From an uncultured Chthoniobacterales bacterium (GTDB taxonomy: Bacteria > Verrucomicrobiota > Verrucomicrobiia > Chthoniobacterales > UBA10450), in assembly GCA_902805675.1 (NCBI GenBank), contig CADCTA010000041.1, positions 1-53,401 on the forward strand: a stretch of 53,401 nt of DNA, read 5' to 3'. Below the pieces are notes generated by a model. That model made no database searches. It was not told where the DNA came from and saw only the letters and a program-made list of their open reading frames with translations. A program made the position numbers and the translations under genes. Shown piece by piece: positions 19,612-26,964 of the stretch. Position 1 is the stretch's first letter, and every line of letters starts with the position of its first letter.

Positions 19612-20946
19612 TTAGTTGAGGCGAATGCGCTCGTGCGCATCCATGGCACTGGTGTCGGAGAGAATGACCTGATCGCCAGGCTCGAGGCCGTTGATGATCT
19701 CGATCGTGTTAACCGAGCTGCGGCCGAGCTTCACCGGCGAGCGCGTGGCTTCGTTCGTGCCGGCGACTAGCTTGAAGATGCCGACGGTGTTGTTTTCCTG
19801 GCCGAAGGCTGGGCGGCCGACGTAGACCACGTTGTCGAGACGCTCGAGCTCGATGGTTCCATCAACGCTCAGGTCAGGACGCGCACCGCGGGGCAGCTCG
19901 CCATCCAACGTCACATCGACGCGCACGGTGCCCTGCTCGACAGCTGGGTCGACGCGCACCACGCGGCCGGAAACCACCCCGTTACGGGTGTCGATTGAAG
20001 CCGGCAGGTTGATCTGAATGTCCTTCGCCTGCGTCTCCGCGATCTTGATCTCCGCTTTCAGCTTCGTCGGATCCGCGACACGGGCGAGGTTCGCACCAGG
20101 GATGACACGCTGACCCACCTCAACCGGCAGCTGCTGCAGGACACCGGTAAATCCGGCTCGCACTTTGAGTTGATCAAGCTCGTCCTGGCGGATCTGCGCG
20201 AGCGCTTTCGCCTGATCCACTTCAGACTGTTTCGAGGCGATCTGCGGCTCGATGTTGTTCTTCGCAAAGTCGTAACGCTTTTGCTCAATCGCGGTGCGTG
20301 CTGCCAGGTCTTCCGCTTTGATCTTTGAAGTCTTGTGCGTCAGCGAGGCGACAAGGCCGTTCTTCGACAGGTTGTCGTTTGTCTCCGCTTCCATCTTGGC
20401 CTGCTGATATTCTGATTGCACTCGCGCAGCGCTCGCTTCCTGCTCGAGGAGATCACGCTGCAGTGTGGAACGAAGCGTGGTGAGCTCCGCTTCGACAGCC
20501 TTGAACTTCAGCTCCGCATCACGCGCGGCTTGCTCCACTTCCGGGCTGGTCAGCTCGAGCAGGACGGTGTCCGGCGTGACCGCCGCGCCCGGGCGCACAA
20601 TGATCTTGTCCACCCGACCTTCCGTGCGGGCAGCGATCCAGCGGATCTCCTCCGGCACGAGAATGCCGAGACCGCGCACCTGGCGGATCATCGGACCGCG
20701 CTTCACTGTATCGATCCACACCGTCGAGCGATCGATGCTCGGCACTGCTGGCTTGAGCTGCGAGAGCCCGAAAGTCGCGGCGATCAGTCCGAGCACGATG
20801 GCTCCGATGACGATGATGCGCTTCTTCCGCTTCTGCTTGGCGACGCCCGCACGTGGGACGTCCATCGTGTTGGTCGGGGTATCGAATCCTTTCGGGCGCA
20901 CGACTTTAGCGTCTTCGTTTTTCGGCTGGGGTGCTGTCACAGTCAT
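19612..20946 (-). CDS. HlyD/MacA-type efflux periplasmic adaptor protein
   Basis: 444 aa. A cytoplasmic N-terminus of about 40 residues ends in KQKRKKR and is followed by one TM anchor (about 44-63). A split biotinyl-lipoyl domain (GRVDKIIVRPGAAV before, GFTGVLQQLPVEVGQRV after) brackets a long alpha-hairpin coiled coil (about 130-260). Beta-barrel and membrane-proximal domains follow, with GLEPGDQVILSD near the C-terminus. Role: periplasmic bridge between the ABC permease and an outer-membrane TolC-like channel, which is not encoded here. AGGAG lies almost directly against the ATG. It follows the small membrane protein by 12 bp and leads the ATPase and permeases, so it is probably in the sigma-54-driven operon. 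Confidence 0.93.
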   Translation of the reverse strand: MTVTAPQPKNEDAKVVRPKGFDTPTNTMDVPRAGVAKQKRKKRIIVIGAIVLGLIAATFGLSQLKPAVPSIDRSTVWIDTVKRGPMIRQVRGLGILVPEEIRWIAARTEGRVDKIIVRPGAAVTPDTVLLELTSPEVEQAARDAELKFKAVEAELTTLRSTLQRDLLEQEASAARVQSEYQQAKMEAETNDNLSKNGLVASLTHKTSKIKAEDLAARTAIEQKRYDFAKNNIEPQIASKQSEVDQAKALAQIRQDELDQLKVRAGFTGVLQQLPVEVGQRVIPGANLARVADPTKLKAEIKIAETQAKDIQINLPASIDTRNGVVSGRVVRVDPAVEQGTVRVDVTLDGELPRGARPDLSVDGTIELERLDNVVYVGRPAFGQENNTVGIFKLVAGTNEATRSPVKLGRSSVNTIEIINGLEPGDQVILSDTSAMDAHERIRLN

Positions 20947-20958
20947 TCTCCTGTGCGG

Positions 20959-21267
20959 CTACAGAACTCCGGTCGTGCTGACCAATTGAAACAAGCCGCC
21001 GATCGCCTTCGCCACCGGCCATGCCGCGGTCAGAACGATCAGGCCGAAAAACGCCGCCTCGGTCGCGAAGTGCTTACCTGCTTCGTCGTCGAAGTAGGCC
21101 TTGCTGATCCGGCGAAACGAAGGATCTCCCTCACCGCGGCAGCGGCTGTCGAAGTCGAACGTTGGTGGGCGAAAGCAGTAGTCGGTTTTTGGAAAGCGAG
21201 CGCTGCGACGGGTGGTGACAGCCTCGAGGCGGCTGGTGGTTTGGGTGAATTGGAAGGTGGGTTTCAT
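20959..21267 (-). CDS. Small hypothetical membrane protein, first gene of the export operon
   Basis: 102 aa from ATG 21267; a longer form from TTG 21315 is possible. The N-terminal two thirds is polar and aromatic, with CFRPPTFDFDSRCRG. One hydrophobic helix (ATEAAFFGLIVLTAAWPVAK) lies near the C-terminus. I do not recognise the family. The ATG is 66 nt downstream of the predicted sigma-54 transcription start and the stop is 12 bp before the adaptor gene. This position suggests a small accessory or sensory subunit of the exporter. No strong ribosome binding site is seen. Confidence 0.65.
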   Translation of the reverse strand: MKPTFQFTQTTSRLEAVTTRRSARFPKTDYCFRPPTFDFDSRCRGEGDPSFRRISKAYFDDEAGKHFATEAAFFGLIVLTAAWPVAKAIGGLFQLVSTTGVL

Positions 21268-21342
21268 GGCTTCGGGGGTAACTTTAAGATGCAAACAGCA
21301 TCTTGTTGGATTCAAAACTTTCGCGGCTGGTGCAGCTCCCTA

Positions 21343-21361
21343 TTGCAAAGCCCGTGCCACA
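21343..21361 (-). promoter_or_regulatory. Sigma-54 (-24/-12) promoter of the export operon
   Basis: Read on the minus strand: TGTGGCACGGGCTTTGCAA. It matches the sigma-54 consensus TGGCACG-N4-TTGC exactly. The invariant GG (21358-21357) and GC (21346-21345) are 10 bp apart as required. The start of transcription is predicted near 21333, ahead of the small membrane protein and adaptor genes. An NtrC-type activator is encoded just upstream. Confidence 0.88.
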
Positions 21362-21457
21362 CGTGAAAACGAAGTCATAACTTGCTTGTGTTCAGTCGCT
21401 TGCGTGGAGTCATCTCTCGGCAACAACCGTCGCGAGACACCGCTTGTGGGATTCCAC

Positions 21458-21475
21458 TGTCCCAGTTGTGGGACG
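21458..21475. promoter_or_regulatory. Probable NtrC-type activator binding site (enhancer)
   Basis: The palindrome TGTCCCAGTTGTGGGACG has perfect 6-bp arms GTCCCA and TGGGAC with a 4-bp spacer. Its centre is about 134 bp upstream of the predicted sigma-54 start, the usual distance for enhancer sites. A second weaker dyad, GTGGGATTCCAC, abuts it. The activator encoded at 22900 is the obvious candidate to bind. This is inferred, not shown. Confidence 0.65.
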
Positions 21476-21525
21476 CATTTAGCGGCGCTTCGGAGGCGGC
21501 TGCTTCTCCGATGGGAGCGCTTGCA

Positions 21526-22881
21526 CTAGTCGTCCTTCGGCACGCGCAGCAGCGCCTCGCAGCCCGGCATGCCCCGCCGGTTCGCCAGGCTGAGCGAACC
21601 GCCGTGCGCCTCCGCAATTTGCCGGCTTAGCGCGAGCCCAATGCCCGAACCCTTCGGCTTGGTGGTGAAGAACGGCACGAAGAGATTTGTCGGGTTCATG
21701 ATGCCGTGACCTTCGTCACGCACGTAAAGCTCGACGCATTCCGAGATTTCGCGCCAGCCGACGGTCACACCTCCGCCGGTCTCGAGCGATGCGTCGACGG
21801 CGTTGTGGATGATGTTGATCAGCAACTGCTCGAGCTGCGCCGCATCAGCGCGAATCGTGAGGGGCGGGCTCACCGCGATGCGCACCGGCAGGCGCGTCTC
21901 GAGGCTAACGATGCGCTTCACCAGTTCCTCGAACTTGAACGCCTCCTTCTGCGGCGCCGGCAATCGCGCAAGCCGCGCATACGCCTGCATGAACCGGCTG
22001 AGCGACTCCGCGCGCGTCGCGATCACGTTTAATCCGCTGAGCGCGTCATCCTGCCAATCCTCCGGCGGAGGCTGTCGGCGCAGCAATGTCTCGAGGCTCC
22101 CGGCGATCGACTTGATCGGCGCGAGCGAGTTGTTCAGCTCATGGCCAAGCACCCGCACGATGCGCTGCCACGCGTTGCGCTCCTCTTCGCGCAGCGTGCG
22201 GCTCAGGTCGGTGAGCACGACGAGCTCGTGCGGCAGACCGCGCTCGCGGAAGGCGCTCTTGCGCACGCCCCAGCGGCCGGCACCGCCGGGAAATGTGAGC
22301 GTGAGCGGCACGTCTTCGTCGGCCTCGAGCACCACGTCGAGATTCAGCTCACTGGCGCGTCGGTTAAGTAGCTTGTCGATGGAGCGACCGAGCAGGTTTT
22401 CGCCGGCGCGGTTCACCAGCCGGAGCCGCCGCTCCATGTCGAACGTGAACACCGCGACGTCGATCTCGGCCATGATCGTGCGGAGCAACGCCGTCGCCTC
22501 GAACGCGCCGAGTCGCTGCGTGCGCAATGTTTCGCCGAGCGCGTTAATCTCCAGCAACACCTCGCCGAGCGCGTCGTCGACACGTGCGCCGCGCGCGCGG
22601 ATCGAGTAATCGCCTTCGCGTAACGCGGCGAGCAGGTTCGTCATCGTCTGCAGCGGGCGGATGATGTGCTCGCGCGCGCTGACCACGAAGCCGAGCCCGA
22701 AGCCGACGACGACGAGCGTGAGCGTCCACTGCACCTTCGCCGTGTAGTCGCCGAACCAGAGCAGGGACAACGCCACCACCGCGGCCGGCGCTGCCGCTCC
22801 GATGACGATCCACGTGAGATGGCTCTCGTGCGTGAGCCGATGCCGCAGCTTCTTCCGCGCGGTCGTTCGGGTCTCGTTCAT
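21526..22881 (-). CDS. NtrY-like sensor histidine kinase
   Basis: 451 aa. Two TM helices (about 24-42 and 51-67) with a very short periplasmic loop, then HAMP-like and PAS-like regions (about 70-240). The H-box VLGHELNNSLAPI lies near residue 250, with N-box NAVDAS, G1 DEGHGI, F-box FFTTKPKG and G2 GSGIGLALSRQI. The HELNNSLAPI H-box is typical of NtrY/NtrB-type kinases that partner sigma-54 activators. The short loop suggests sensing within or near the membrane. It is 18 bp downstream of the response regulator and upstream of the export operon, so it probably phosphorylates that regulator. The signal is unknown. Confidence 0.93.
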   Translation of the reverse strand: MNETRTTARKKLRHRLTHESHLTWIVIGAAAPAAVVALSLLWFGDYTAKVQWTLTLVVVGFGLGFVVSAREHIIRPLQTMTNLLAALREGDYSIRARGARVDDALGEVLLEINALGETLRTQRLGAFEATALLRTIMAEIDVAVFTFDMERRLRLVNRAGENLLGRSIDKLLNRRASELNLDVVLEADEDVPLTLTFPGGAGRWGVRKSAFRERGLPHELVVLTDLSRTLREEERNAWQRIVRVLGHELNNSLAPIKSIAGSLETLLRRQPPPEDWQDDALSGLNVIATRAESLSRFMQAYARLARLPAPQKEAFKFEELVKRIVSLETRLPVRIAVSPPLTIRADAAQLEQLLINIIHNAVDASLETGGGVTVGWREISECVELYVRDEGHGIMNPTNLFVPFFTTKPKGSGIGLALSRQIAEAHGGSLSLANRRGMPGCEALLRVPKDD

Positions 22882-22899
22882 CGGCGGCGCCGCACGACG

Positions 22900-24246
22900 C
22901 TACAATCCGTAATGCTGCAGGCGCCGATAGAACGCGCTGCGACTAAGGCCGAGCGCCTCGGCCGCGCGGCGCGCATTCCCATCGTAGCGCGAGAGCGCCT
23001 TCTTGATCAGGAACGCCTCCACTTCCTCAAGGCTCATGTCCTCGAGACGCGGCGAGTCATCGCGCCCGCTCGTTAGGCCGAGATCGTTCGCCTTCACCTG
23101 CTGGCCTTGCGACATGAGCACGGCGCGTTCGATCACGTGGTCCAACTCGCGCACGTTGCCGGGGAACTGATGCTGCATGAGGAGATCGCGCGCTTTCTCC
23201 TCGAACCCGCCGAGGTTCTTGCGGTAACGCGTGGCATGCGCGCGCAGGAAGCTGTTCGCCAGCGGCATGATGTCTTCGCGGCGCTCGCGCAACGGCGGCA
23301 GCGAGATCTCGATCGTGTTCAACCGGAAGAGCAGATCCTGGCGGAACTTCCCCGCCGCGACGTCTTCCGTCAGGTTGGCATTCGTCGCGGAGACGATGCG
23401 GACGTTCGCCTTCATCGTCTTGGAGGAGCCGACGCGCTCGAACTCGCCTGTTTCGATCACGCGCAGCAGCTTGGCCTGCTGGTTCATCGGGATGTTCGCG
23501 ATCTCGTCCATGAAGAGCGTGCTCTCGTCGGCGAGCTCGAAACGTCCGGCGCGATCGGTCTTCGCATCGGTGAACGCGCCCTTCACGTGGCCGAACAGCT
23601 CGCTCTCGAACAACGTCTCGGACAAGCCGCCCATGTTCACTGTGATCATGCTGTGCGACCCGCGGCTGGAGAGCGCATGCAGCGCGCGCGCGACGAGGCC
23701 TTTGCCGGTCCCGTTTTCGCCCGTGATCAGGATGTTCGCGTCCGATGGCGCCACGCGAGAGATCAGCTCGAGCACCGGCCGCATGCGCGGCGACTCGGCA
23801 ATGATGTTCGGTGCGTTGCCGCGCAGGAGTTGATTGGCGGCTTCGAGTCGCCGGCCTTTGCGGAGCGCGCCGGCGAGCTCAATCTGCGTCCGCACTACCG
23901 CGAGCAATCGCTCGTTATCCCACGGCTTGGGAATGAAATCGCGCGCGCCGCGTTTCATCGCCTCGACCGCGAGATCAATGGTGGCCCACGCCGTCATCAC
24001 CACGATCGGCAGCGTATTATCCACCGCCTGGATGCGCGGAATGACCTCGAGACCTTCCTGCCCCGACGTGGTGTCGCGCGTGTAGTTCAGGTCCATCAGC
24101 AGCAGCGAATAGTCGCGCTTCTCAAGCGCCTGCATCGCGCCCGCCAGAGAGGTCACCGCGTCGGTCTGGTGCCCCTCGCCTTTGAGCAGAATGCGCAGCG
24201 CTTCGAGCACATCGGTCTGGTCATCGGCGATCAGGATTCTGCTCAT
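22900..24246 (-). CDS. NtrC-family sigma-54-dependent response regulator
   Basis: 448 aa. A receiver domain (1-125) has the acidic pair D8/D9, phospho-acceptor D52 and FIPKPW around the conserved Lys. The AAA+ domain has Walker A GENGTGKG, Walker B STLFMDEI and the sigma-54 contact loop, here GAFTDA (223-228) instead of GAFTGA. A Fis-type helix-turn-helix ends the protein (GNARRAAEALGLSRSAFYRR). Role: when phosphorylated, oligomerises on enhancer DNA and remodels sigma-54 polymerase. A perfect -24/-12 promoter with an upstream palindrome sits after the partner kinase, so the export operon is the likely target. A TTGACA hexamer at 24278-24283 may be its own -35 box. Confidence 0.95.
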   Translation of the reverse strand: MSRILIADDQTDVLEALRILLKGEGHQTDAVTSLAGAMQALEKRDYSLLLMDLNYTRDTTSGQEGLEVIPRIQAVDNTLPIVVMTAWATIDLAVEAMKRGARDFIPKPWDNERLLAVVRTQIELAGALRKGRRLEAANQLLRGNAPNIIAESPRMRPVLELISRVAPSDANILITGENGTGKGLVARALHALSSRGSHSMITVNMGGLSETLFESELFGHVKGAFTDAKTDRAGRFELADESTLFMDEIANIPMNQQAKLLRVIETGEFERVGSSKTMKANVRIVSATNANLTEDVAAGKFRQDLLFRLNTIEISLPPLRERREDIMPLANSFLRAHATRYRKNLGGFEEKARDLLMQHQFPGNVRELDHVIERAVLMSQGQQVKANDLGLTSGRDDSPRLEDMSLEEVEAFLIKKALSRYDGNARRAAEALGLSRSAFYRRLQHYGL

Positions 24247-24305
24247 CGAGTAACTCTCAACCGCGTTTGTGGTGCGGTGTCAATCGTGCTGACGAGCGCT
24301 GACGA

Positions 24306-24875
24306 TTATCGTTTCGTCGCGCGCGCCAGGGCAACGCCGTCTGCCGCCGCAAGCGAGCGGAGCGCTTCTGTGCACCAGCGCAGGCGGGCGTCTGTGACCA
24401 ATTGGCCGCGCCGGAGAGTCAGGAGCCGGTATGGCGTGTCCGGCGCATCGCGTTCCTCGCCCAGCAGCACTTCCTCGAGCGAGCCGTAGGTGTCGCGCAG
24501 TTCCTGCTGCTGCTCGCGATACGCTTTGATCTGGCGCACGGTGTCTTCCTCCGGCGCGTGCGCGCCGAAGAAGATCTTGAGCAGCAACTCGCTCCGCAAG
24601 CGTTCCGGTGCGGCAGGTAAGGTCATCCAGGCACGGAATTCCTCCCAGCCCAGCGCAGTGAGCGTGTAAACAGTAGCGTCCGGCCGGCCCGGCCGCCGCT
24701 CACGTATGGACGAGACGAGTCGCTCTGCCTCCAGCTCGGCCAGTCGCGGGTACAAGTTGCCGTAACTCTCGTGCCAGAAGTGCGCCAGCTTCCGCTCGCT
24801 CATCTTCTTCAAGTCGTAGCCGGTTAGAGGCCCGGCAGTCAGCATGCCGAGGATCGCGAACTTCGTCTGGCTCAT
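24306..24875 (-). CDS. PadR-family transcriptional regulator
   Basis: 189 aa. The N-terminal winged helix (about 1-85) contains FAILGMLTAGPLTGYDLKK, HESYGNLYPRLAELEAE and the wing GRPDATVYTLTALG, the usual PadR pattern. The C-terminal part (about 90-180) is the helical PadR/Vir dimerisation domain. PadR proteins are ligand-responsive repressors, often of efflux or stress genes, and bind AT-containing palindromes. Its own promoter (24895-24924) carries GCGACATATATCGC across the -10 box, fitting autorepression. It lies 59 bp upstream of the sigma-54 activator gene in the same direction, so it could also be linked to the export circuit. Confidence 0.93.
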   Translation of the reverse strand: MSQTKFAILGMLTAGPLTGYDLKKMSERKLAHFWHESYGNLYPRLAELEAERLVSSIRERRPGRPDATVYTLTALGWEEFRAWMTLPAAPERLRSELLLKIFFGAHAPEEDTVRQIKAYREQQQELRDTYGSLEEVLLGEERDAPDTPYRLLTLRRGQLVTDARLRWCTEALRSLAAADGVALARATKR

Positions 24876-24894
24876 GCGTCGGCGATCACGTCGC

Positions 24895-24924
24895 GCGATA
24901 TATGTCGCTGGCCTGGACTGTCAA
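24895..24924 (-). promoter_or_regulatory. padR promoter overlapping a palindrome
   Basis: On the minus strand: -35 TTGACA (24924-24919), a 16-bp spacer and -10 TATATC (24902-24897). The -10 box lies inside GCGACATATATCGC (24908-24895), whose GCGA/TCGC ends are symmetric. A repressor bound here would block the promoter. PadR itself is the likely ligand. Confidence 0.6.
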
Positions 24925-24945
24925 CAGCTCGGCCGCGCGGCGCGG

Positions 24946-25974
24946 TTAGCGCCGAGTGTGGCAGACCGCGCAGGAATAGCCCGAACCCTGCACCATCGGC
25001 GCAGCTTCTCCATTGCGGATCTTTTGTGTCGTGGCCGGCGCATTCTGCACGCGACTCTCGAGCACCTCGCGATACGGCCAGGCAGCATACGTCGGCGCCA
25101 GCTTTGCCCGCTCGTAGGTCGCAAGCGCCTGCTCCTCTTTGCCGGCTTTCATCAACATGTCACCGAGCACAAGAACGAAGCCCTCGAAGTTGTGCGGCGC
25201 CTTCTCGCCGTTCACGCAGACTGGATCCGCGCTTTTTGCCAACTCGTACACGTCCACCTCGGCACCATGTTTCTCGTCGGATCGCACGCCGCTGCATTCC
25301 TCCACGTTTCGCCACATTTGCTCCAGCGCTTCCTGGAACCTCGGATCGTTCGCTGGAAGGCTGGCCCGGACGAAGGCGGAAGTGAAGTGGTTGAACCGCG
25401 GGTGACGGCGCACCGCCTCGCGCAGCAAGCGATCGCCTTCCGCACGCAGCGCCTCATCGCCGCGAATCGTGCCGAGCGGCAACCGCACGCTGCCCAGCCA
25501 GCCGAGGATGCGATGATCCTCTGGCGCCAGCCGGTGCGCCTGCTCGAAATAATGCTCCGCCAGGACCAGATGGTCGACTGTGGCTGGGTTTCGCTTCTCC
25601 TCACGCGCGCGTTCCGAAGTTTTCCAGAGATGGGTATGCCCTAGCAGCAGTGCCGTCTGCGCGTCGCGCGGATTTTCGAGATAGGCGGCGGTGAGCTGCT
25701 GCTGCACGCCGGGGATCGCCTCATAGCGGCCGCTGTAGAACGCGTCCCAAAACGCCGTGTGCGCGCGAGTACCGGAAGGTGAAGACGGGGCAGCCGGTCT
25801 GGGCGCCCGCACGTGCAGATCGTCAGCGGCACGCGTGGGCTCCTGCGCAGCAGTCGCCGGCTGCGAAGGCGCCGGCGTGGCGGCAGAAACGATCAGTGCG
25901 GCTGCCGATGCGAGGGACAGGCAAGCGACGGCAACGGCTGCAGATTTCCGCCAGGCTGTGAGGTGAGTAATCAT
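24946..25974 (-). CDS. Secreted helical-repeat (TPR-like) protein with C-terminal CxxCH haem-c motif
   Basis: 342 aa from ATG 25974. The open frame continues upstream to 26790, but that part is out-of-frame antisense to the TVP38 gene. The N-terminus MITHLTAWRKSAAVAVACLS is a signal peptide or anchor. A Pro/Ala/Thr-rich linker (about 35-75) precedes helical TPR-like units (AAYLENPRDAQTALLLGHTH, AEHYFEQAHRLAPEDHRILG, KEEQALATYERAKLAP). The last residues are GSGYSCAVCHTRR: C335, C338 and H339 form a single CxxCH. Known meaning of CxxCH after a signal peptide: covalent c-type haem. One site at the extreme C-terminus is unusual. The promoter overlaps an AT palindrome and may be under PadR control. 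Confidence 0.8.
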   Translation of the reverse strand: MITHLTAWRKSAAVAVACLSLASAAALIVSAATPAPSQPATAAQEPTRAADDLHVRAPRPAAPSSPSGTRAHTAFWDAFYSGRYEAIPGVQQQLTAAYLENPRDAQTALLLGHTHLWKTSERAREEKRNPATVDHLVLAEHYFEQAHRLAPEDHRILGWLGSVRLPLGTIRGDEALRAEGDRLLREAVRRHPRFNHFTSAFVRASLPANDPRFQEALEQMWRNVEECSGVRSDEKHGAEVDVYELAKSADPVCVNGEKAPHNFEGFVLVLGDMLMKAGKEEQALATYERAKLAPTYAAWPYREVLESRVQNAPATTQKIRNGEAAPMVQGSGYSCAVCHTRR

Positions 25975-25982
25975 GTCGTTCC

Positions 25983-26013
25983 GATATATATCTGTAAGAT
26001 AGTAACCGGTCAA
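25983..26013 (-). promoter_or_regulatory. Promoter of the CxxCH protein gene overlapping GATATATATC
   Basis: On the minus strand: -35 TTGACC (26013-26008), 17-bp spacer, -10 TATATA (25990-25985). The -10 box sits in the perfect palindrome GATATATATC (25992-25983). The predicted start of transcription is only about 4 nt before the ATG at 25974, so the mRNA would be almost leaderless. The resemblance to the padR promoter palindrome suggests a shared repressor. Confidence 0.6.
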
Positions 26014-26112
26014 GAAGAACCTTGTCTCGACAGCCTGCCCGGCCCAGCGGTGCTGGGTCACCGATCCTGGATGCCACCGGAACGACATCGAGAACCGTAG
26101 TAATCTCCCAAC

Positions 26113-26826
26113 GTGTCCATCATCACCTCCACAAAAGAACTGCTGAAAGCCATCGGCATCTGGAAGCTTGCCCTCGTCGGGATTGCGCTGCTCGCGATGC
26201 TCGCGGCGCTGCGGTTCTTCCCGGTGCTCGACTGGATCAAAGCGTTTGGCGAATGGTCCGCGCAGCTCGGGTTTGCCGGTGCACTCATCTATGGCGTCGT
26301 CTTCGGACTGGCTGCGATCCTGATGGTGCCCTGCCTGCCGCTCACGATCTTCGCCGGCTTCGCGTTTGGCATGTTCTCGGGGCTGGTGGCGGTTTGGATC
26401 GGCATCGCGATCGGTGCGGCCTTCGGTTTTCTCTTCGCCCGCTACGTCGCGCGTGACGTCGTTTCGCAGAAGCTCGGGCAGAATGCGCGCTTCAAAGCCA
26501 TCGATGGCGCGATCGCCAAGGAAGGCTGGAAGATCGTCGGGCTCCTGCGCATGTGCCCGGTGCCGTTCGGAATCACGAACTACCTTTACGGCCTCACTGC
26601 GATCAGGTTCTGGCCTTACATGGCCGCCAGCATGATCGGGTTGCTGCCGCCGAACATCGCGTTTGTTTATCTCGGCGCGTTCGGCAAACGCTCGCTCGAC
26701 GGTCCGCGTCATCCGCTCGAGTTCGTCCTCGGCGGACTGGCACTGGTCGCGCTTTTCGGCGTGATGTTCATCCTGCGCCGCATCGCGCAACGTGCAACCG
26801 CAGGGCAGCTGAACGCGGCCGGTTAG
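26113..26826 (+). CDS. TVP38/TMEM64 (DedA-like, SNARE-associated) membrane protein
   Basis: 237 aa from a GTG start. Several hydrophobic helices: WKLALVGIALLAMLAALRFF (about 18-37), a segment around residues 55-95 with the family hallmark MVPCLPLTIFAGFAFGMFSG, then LLRMCPVPFGITNYLYGL in the re-entrant region, and C-terminal helices. Family role: membrane proteins implicated in lipid scrambling or envelope homeostasis in bacteria; the exact activity is unsettled. It is divergent from the CxxCH protein gene, sharing a 138-bp upstream region, and convergent with the peptidase at 26965. Confidence 0.9.
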   Translation: MSIITSTKELLKAIGIWKLALVGIALLAMLAALRFFPVLDWIKAFGEWSAQLGFAGALIYGVVFGLAAILMVPCLPLTIFAGFAFGMFSGLVAVWIGIAIGAAFGFLFARYVARDVVSQKLGQNARFKAIDGAIAKEGWKIVGLLRMCPVPFGITNYLYGLTAIRFWPYMAASMIGLLPPNIAFVYLGAFGKRSLDGPRHPLEFVLGGLALVALFGVMFILRRIAQRATAGQLNAAG

Positions 26827-26964
26827 GCTTACGCGGCGTGGCGCTTCGGCGCGCGCTCCGATTGCGGAAGAGCGATCAGCAGCATCGCCACAGCCTCGTA
26901 ACGCGTGCGGCTTGCCTGTGCGTCGTTAGGACGTGAGACCGCCGTCAGCACAACGCGCCGACAA

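Noticed and set aside
23107..24489. 460-codon plus-strand ORF opposite the sigma-54 activator
   Set aside because: It is rich in His, Arg and Ala, has no motif, and mirrors a real gene. Such antisense frames are expected in GC-rich DNA.
25974..26790. Extension of the CxxCH protein to 614 aa
   Set aside because: The extra N-terminal part is charged, low-complexity sequence antisense to the TVP38 gene. A signal peptide begins at 25974, and a promoter lies directly upstream of it.
26827..26964. Gene in the spacer between the TVP38 and peptidase stops
   Set aside because: Only short frames without motif or start signal; nothing supported.
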